Positions 6,025 through 6,221 of a stretch of 6,221 bases of DNA are shown here, piece after piece. Made by a program: the position numbers and the translations under genes. The stretch comes from Anaerolineaceae bacterium. Lineage in GTDB: Bacteria; Chloroflexota; Anaerolineae; Anaerolineales; Anaerolineaceae. Numbering within the stretch: position 1 is the stretch's first letter; every line of letters starts with the position of its first letter. The DNA lies in NCBI GenBank assembly GCA_028699715.1, contig JAQVUC010000070.1, positions 1-6,221 of the forward strand. Direction: 5' to 3'. The notes beneath the pieces were generated by a model. The model was given only the letters and a program-made list of their open reading frames with translations. It made no database searches and was not told the origin of the DNA.

Positions 6025-6049
6025 CTTATTGAAAAAGTTTATCAATAAG
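6025..6049. promoter_or_regulatory. Candidate Zur/Fur-family operator, 25-bp near-palindrome
   Basis: On the minus strand the arms CTTATTGATAAA and TTTTTCAATAAG flank a central C; 11 of 12 base pairs match. The dyad covers the predicted transcription start of the zinc operon and runs into the ribosome-binding site of zur. Its position just after the -10 is classical for repression. Its AT-rich, odd-centred form resembles other Fur-family boxes, but the sequence is not a recognised consensus. The inner core TTGA-N9-TCAA may be the essential part. Confidence 0.6.
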
Positions 6050-6053
6050 CATG

Positions 6054-6059
6054 ATTATA
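6054..6059 (-). promoter_or_regulatory. -10 element of the zinc-operon promoter
   Basis: A perfect TATAAT reads on the minus strand 36 nt before the zur ATG. A -35 at 16-18 bp is poor (pyrimidine-rich sequence, about two of six matches), so the promoter may be weak or use another factor. Transcription would start near 6047, at the edge of the 25-bp dyad, giving a leader of about 29 nt. Confidence 0.5.
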
Positions 6060-6085
6060 CTTGGGAAAGAGAGAAAAGGAAGACC

Positions 6086-6129
6086 GCTTTATACAAACTA
6101 TATTAGAAATTCAGTTAAGGCTTTATACA
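6086..6129. repeat. Two 10-bp direct repeats in the divergent intergenic region
   Basis: GCTTTATACA occurs at 6086-6095 and again at 6120-6129, exact, 34 bp from start to start, about three helical turns. On the minus strand each reads TGTATAAAGC. They lie between the two divergent promoters and could be a regulator's paired sites, or upstream -10-like sequences (TATAAA) for leftward transcripts. The core is AT-rich, so chance is possible. Confidence 0.35.
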
Positions 6130-6151
6130 GGCGGAAATTTCAGAAACGGTC

Positions 6152-6160
6152 TGTTATAAT
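6152..6160 (+). promoter_or_regulatory. Extended -10 promoter for the rightward gene
   Basis: TGTTATAAT is a perfect extended -10 (TGNTATAAT) on the plus strand. No good -35 lies 16-18 bp upstream, which extended -10 promoters can tolerate. Transcription would start near 6167, leaving about 35 nt before the ATG at 6202. Confidence 0.55.
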
Positions 6161-6201
6161 CCTCTGGCTTGGATTAAATAGAAAGATAGAGAAAGAGAAA
6201 T

Positions 6202-6221
6202 ATGGATACTATTCAGAATGA
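6202..6221 (+). CDS. Start of a divergent gene, six codons only
   Basis: An ATG at 6202-6204 opens a frame reading MDTIQN before the window ends. The upstream stretch is purine-rich (AGAGAAAGAGAAAT), an acceptable though weak ribosome-binding site, and an in-frame TAG at 6187-6189 excludes an earlier start. A matching extended -10 promoter lies about 40 nt upstream. No function can be given from six residues. Divergent placement from a metal regulator makes shared regulation possible. Confidence 0.5.

Noticed and set aside
6019..6045. Longer Fur-family protein starting at TTG (6045)
   Set aside because: The ATG at 6018 has a strong Shine-Dalgarno AAGGAAG, and the extra nine residues lie within the 25-bp dyad and upstream region.
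1..6221. A novel defence, mobile or biosynthetic system
   Set aside because: All genes with enough sequence to judge belong to well-known families with intact motifs. No CRISPR, transposase, integrase, toxin-antitoxin pair, tRNA or retroelement signal is seen on either strand.

Overview
The window looks like ordinary bacterial chromosome with moderate GC. Almost all genes are read from the minus strand, right to left. Small intergenic gaps, overlapping stop/start codons, Shine-Dalgarno sites and sigma-70-type promoters are all typically bacterial. RNase J, a ZnuABC-type importer with a lipoprotein binding protein, and a two-gene phospholipid module without lipid A genes suggest a lineage outside the Proteobacteria. 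I think an Anaerolineae-like member of the Chloroflexota is the best guess. This rests on the flavour of the proteins (for example the RNase J beta-CASP motif variant) and not on a marker gene, so it is a moderate-to-low confidence inference.

Layout, right to left. At 6019-6201 a 183-bp divergent intergenic region holds a promoter for each direction, a 25-bp near-palindrome against the start of the regulator gene, and a pair of 10-bp direct repeats. Only the first six codons of the rightward gene (6202-6221) are in the window. Leftward comes a tightly packed zinc-uptake operon: a Fur-family regulator (probably Zur, 5581-6018), a ZnuA-type lipoprotein (4673-5584, 4-nt overlap), a ZnuC-type ATPase (3886-4665, 7-nt gap) and a ZnuB-type permease (3066-3893, 8-nt overlap). 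The binding protein carries a histidine at the third metal-ligand position, which points to zinc rather than manganese. With low zinc, Zur would release the operator and the three transport proteins would be made.

After an 81-bp gap with two unusual palindromes and no clear terminator come two lipid genes 9 nt apart: a lysophospholipid acyltransferase of the LpxL/HtrB superfamily (2064-2984) and a CDP-alcohol phosphatidyltransferase (1212-2054). Together they probably make and acylate a membrane phospholipid or glycolipid, identity unknown. A strong hairpin terminator (1142-1168) closes this unit. The last gene, the RNase J gene (1-1013, cut by the window edge), has its own promoter at 1098-1127 and a leader of about 78 nt.

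I found no tRNA, rRNA, CRISPR array, insertion sequence, prophage gene or pseudogene, and no clearly new multi-gene system. The most rewarding leads are regulatory: the 25-bp dyad before zur, the perfect 11-bp inverted repeat standing where the acyltransferase ribosome-binding site should be, and the CRP-like palindrome covering the znuB stop codon. The variant active-site spacing and lysine-rich tail of the phosphatidyltransferase also deserve a look.
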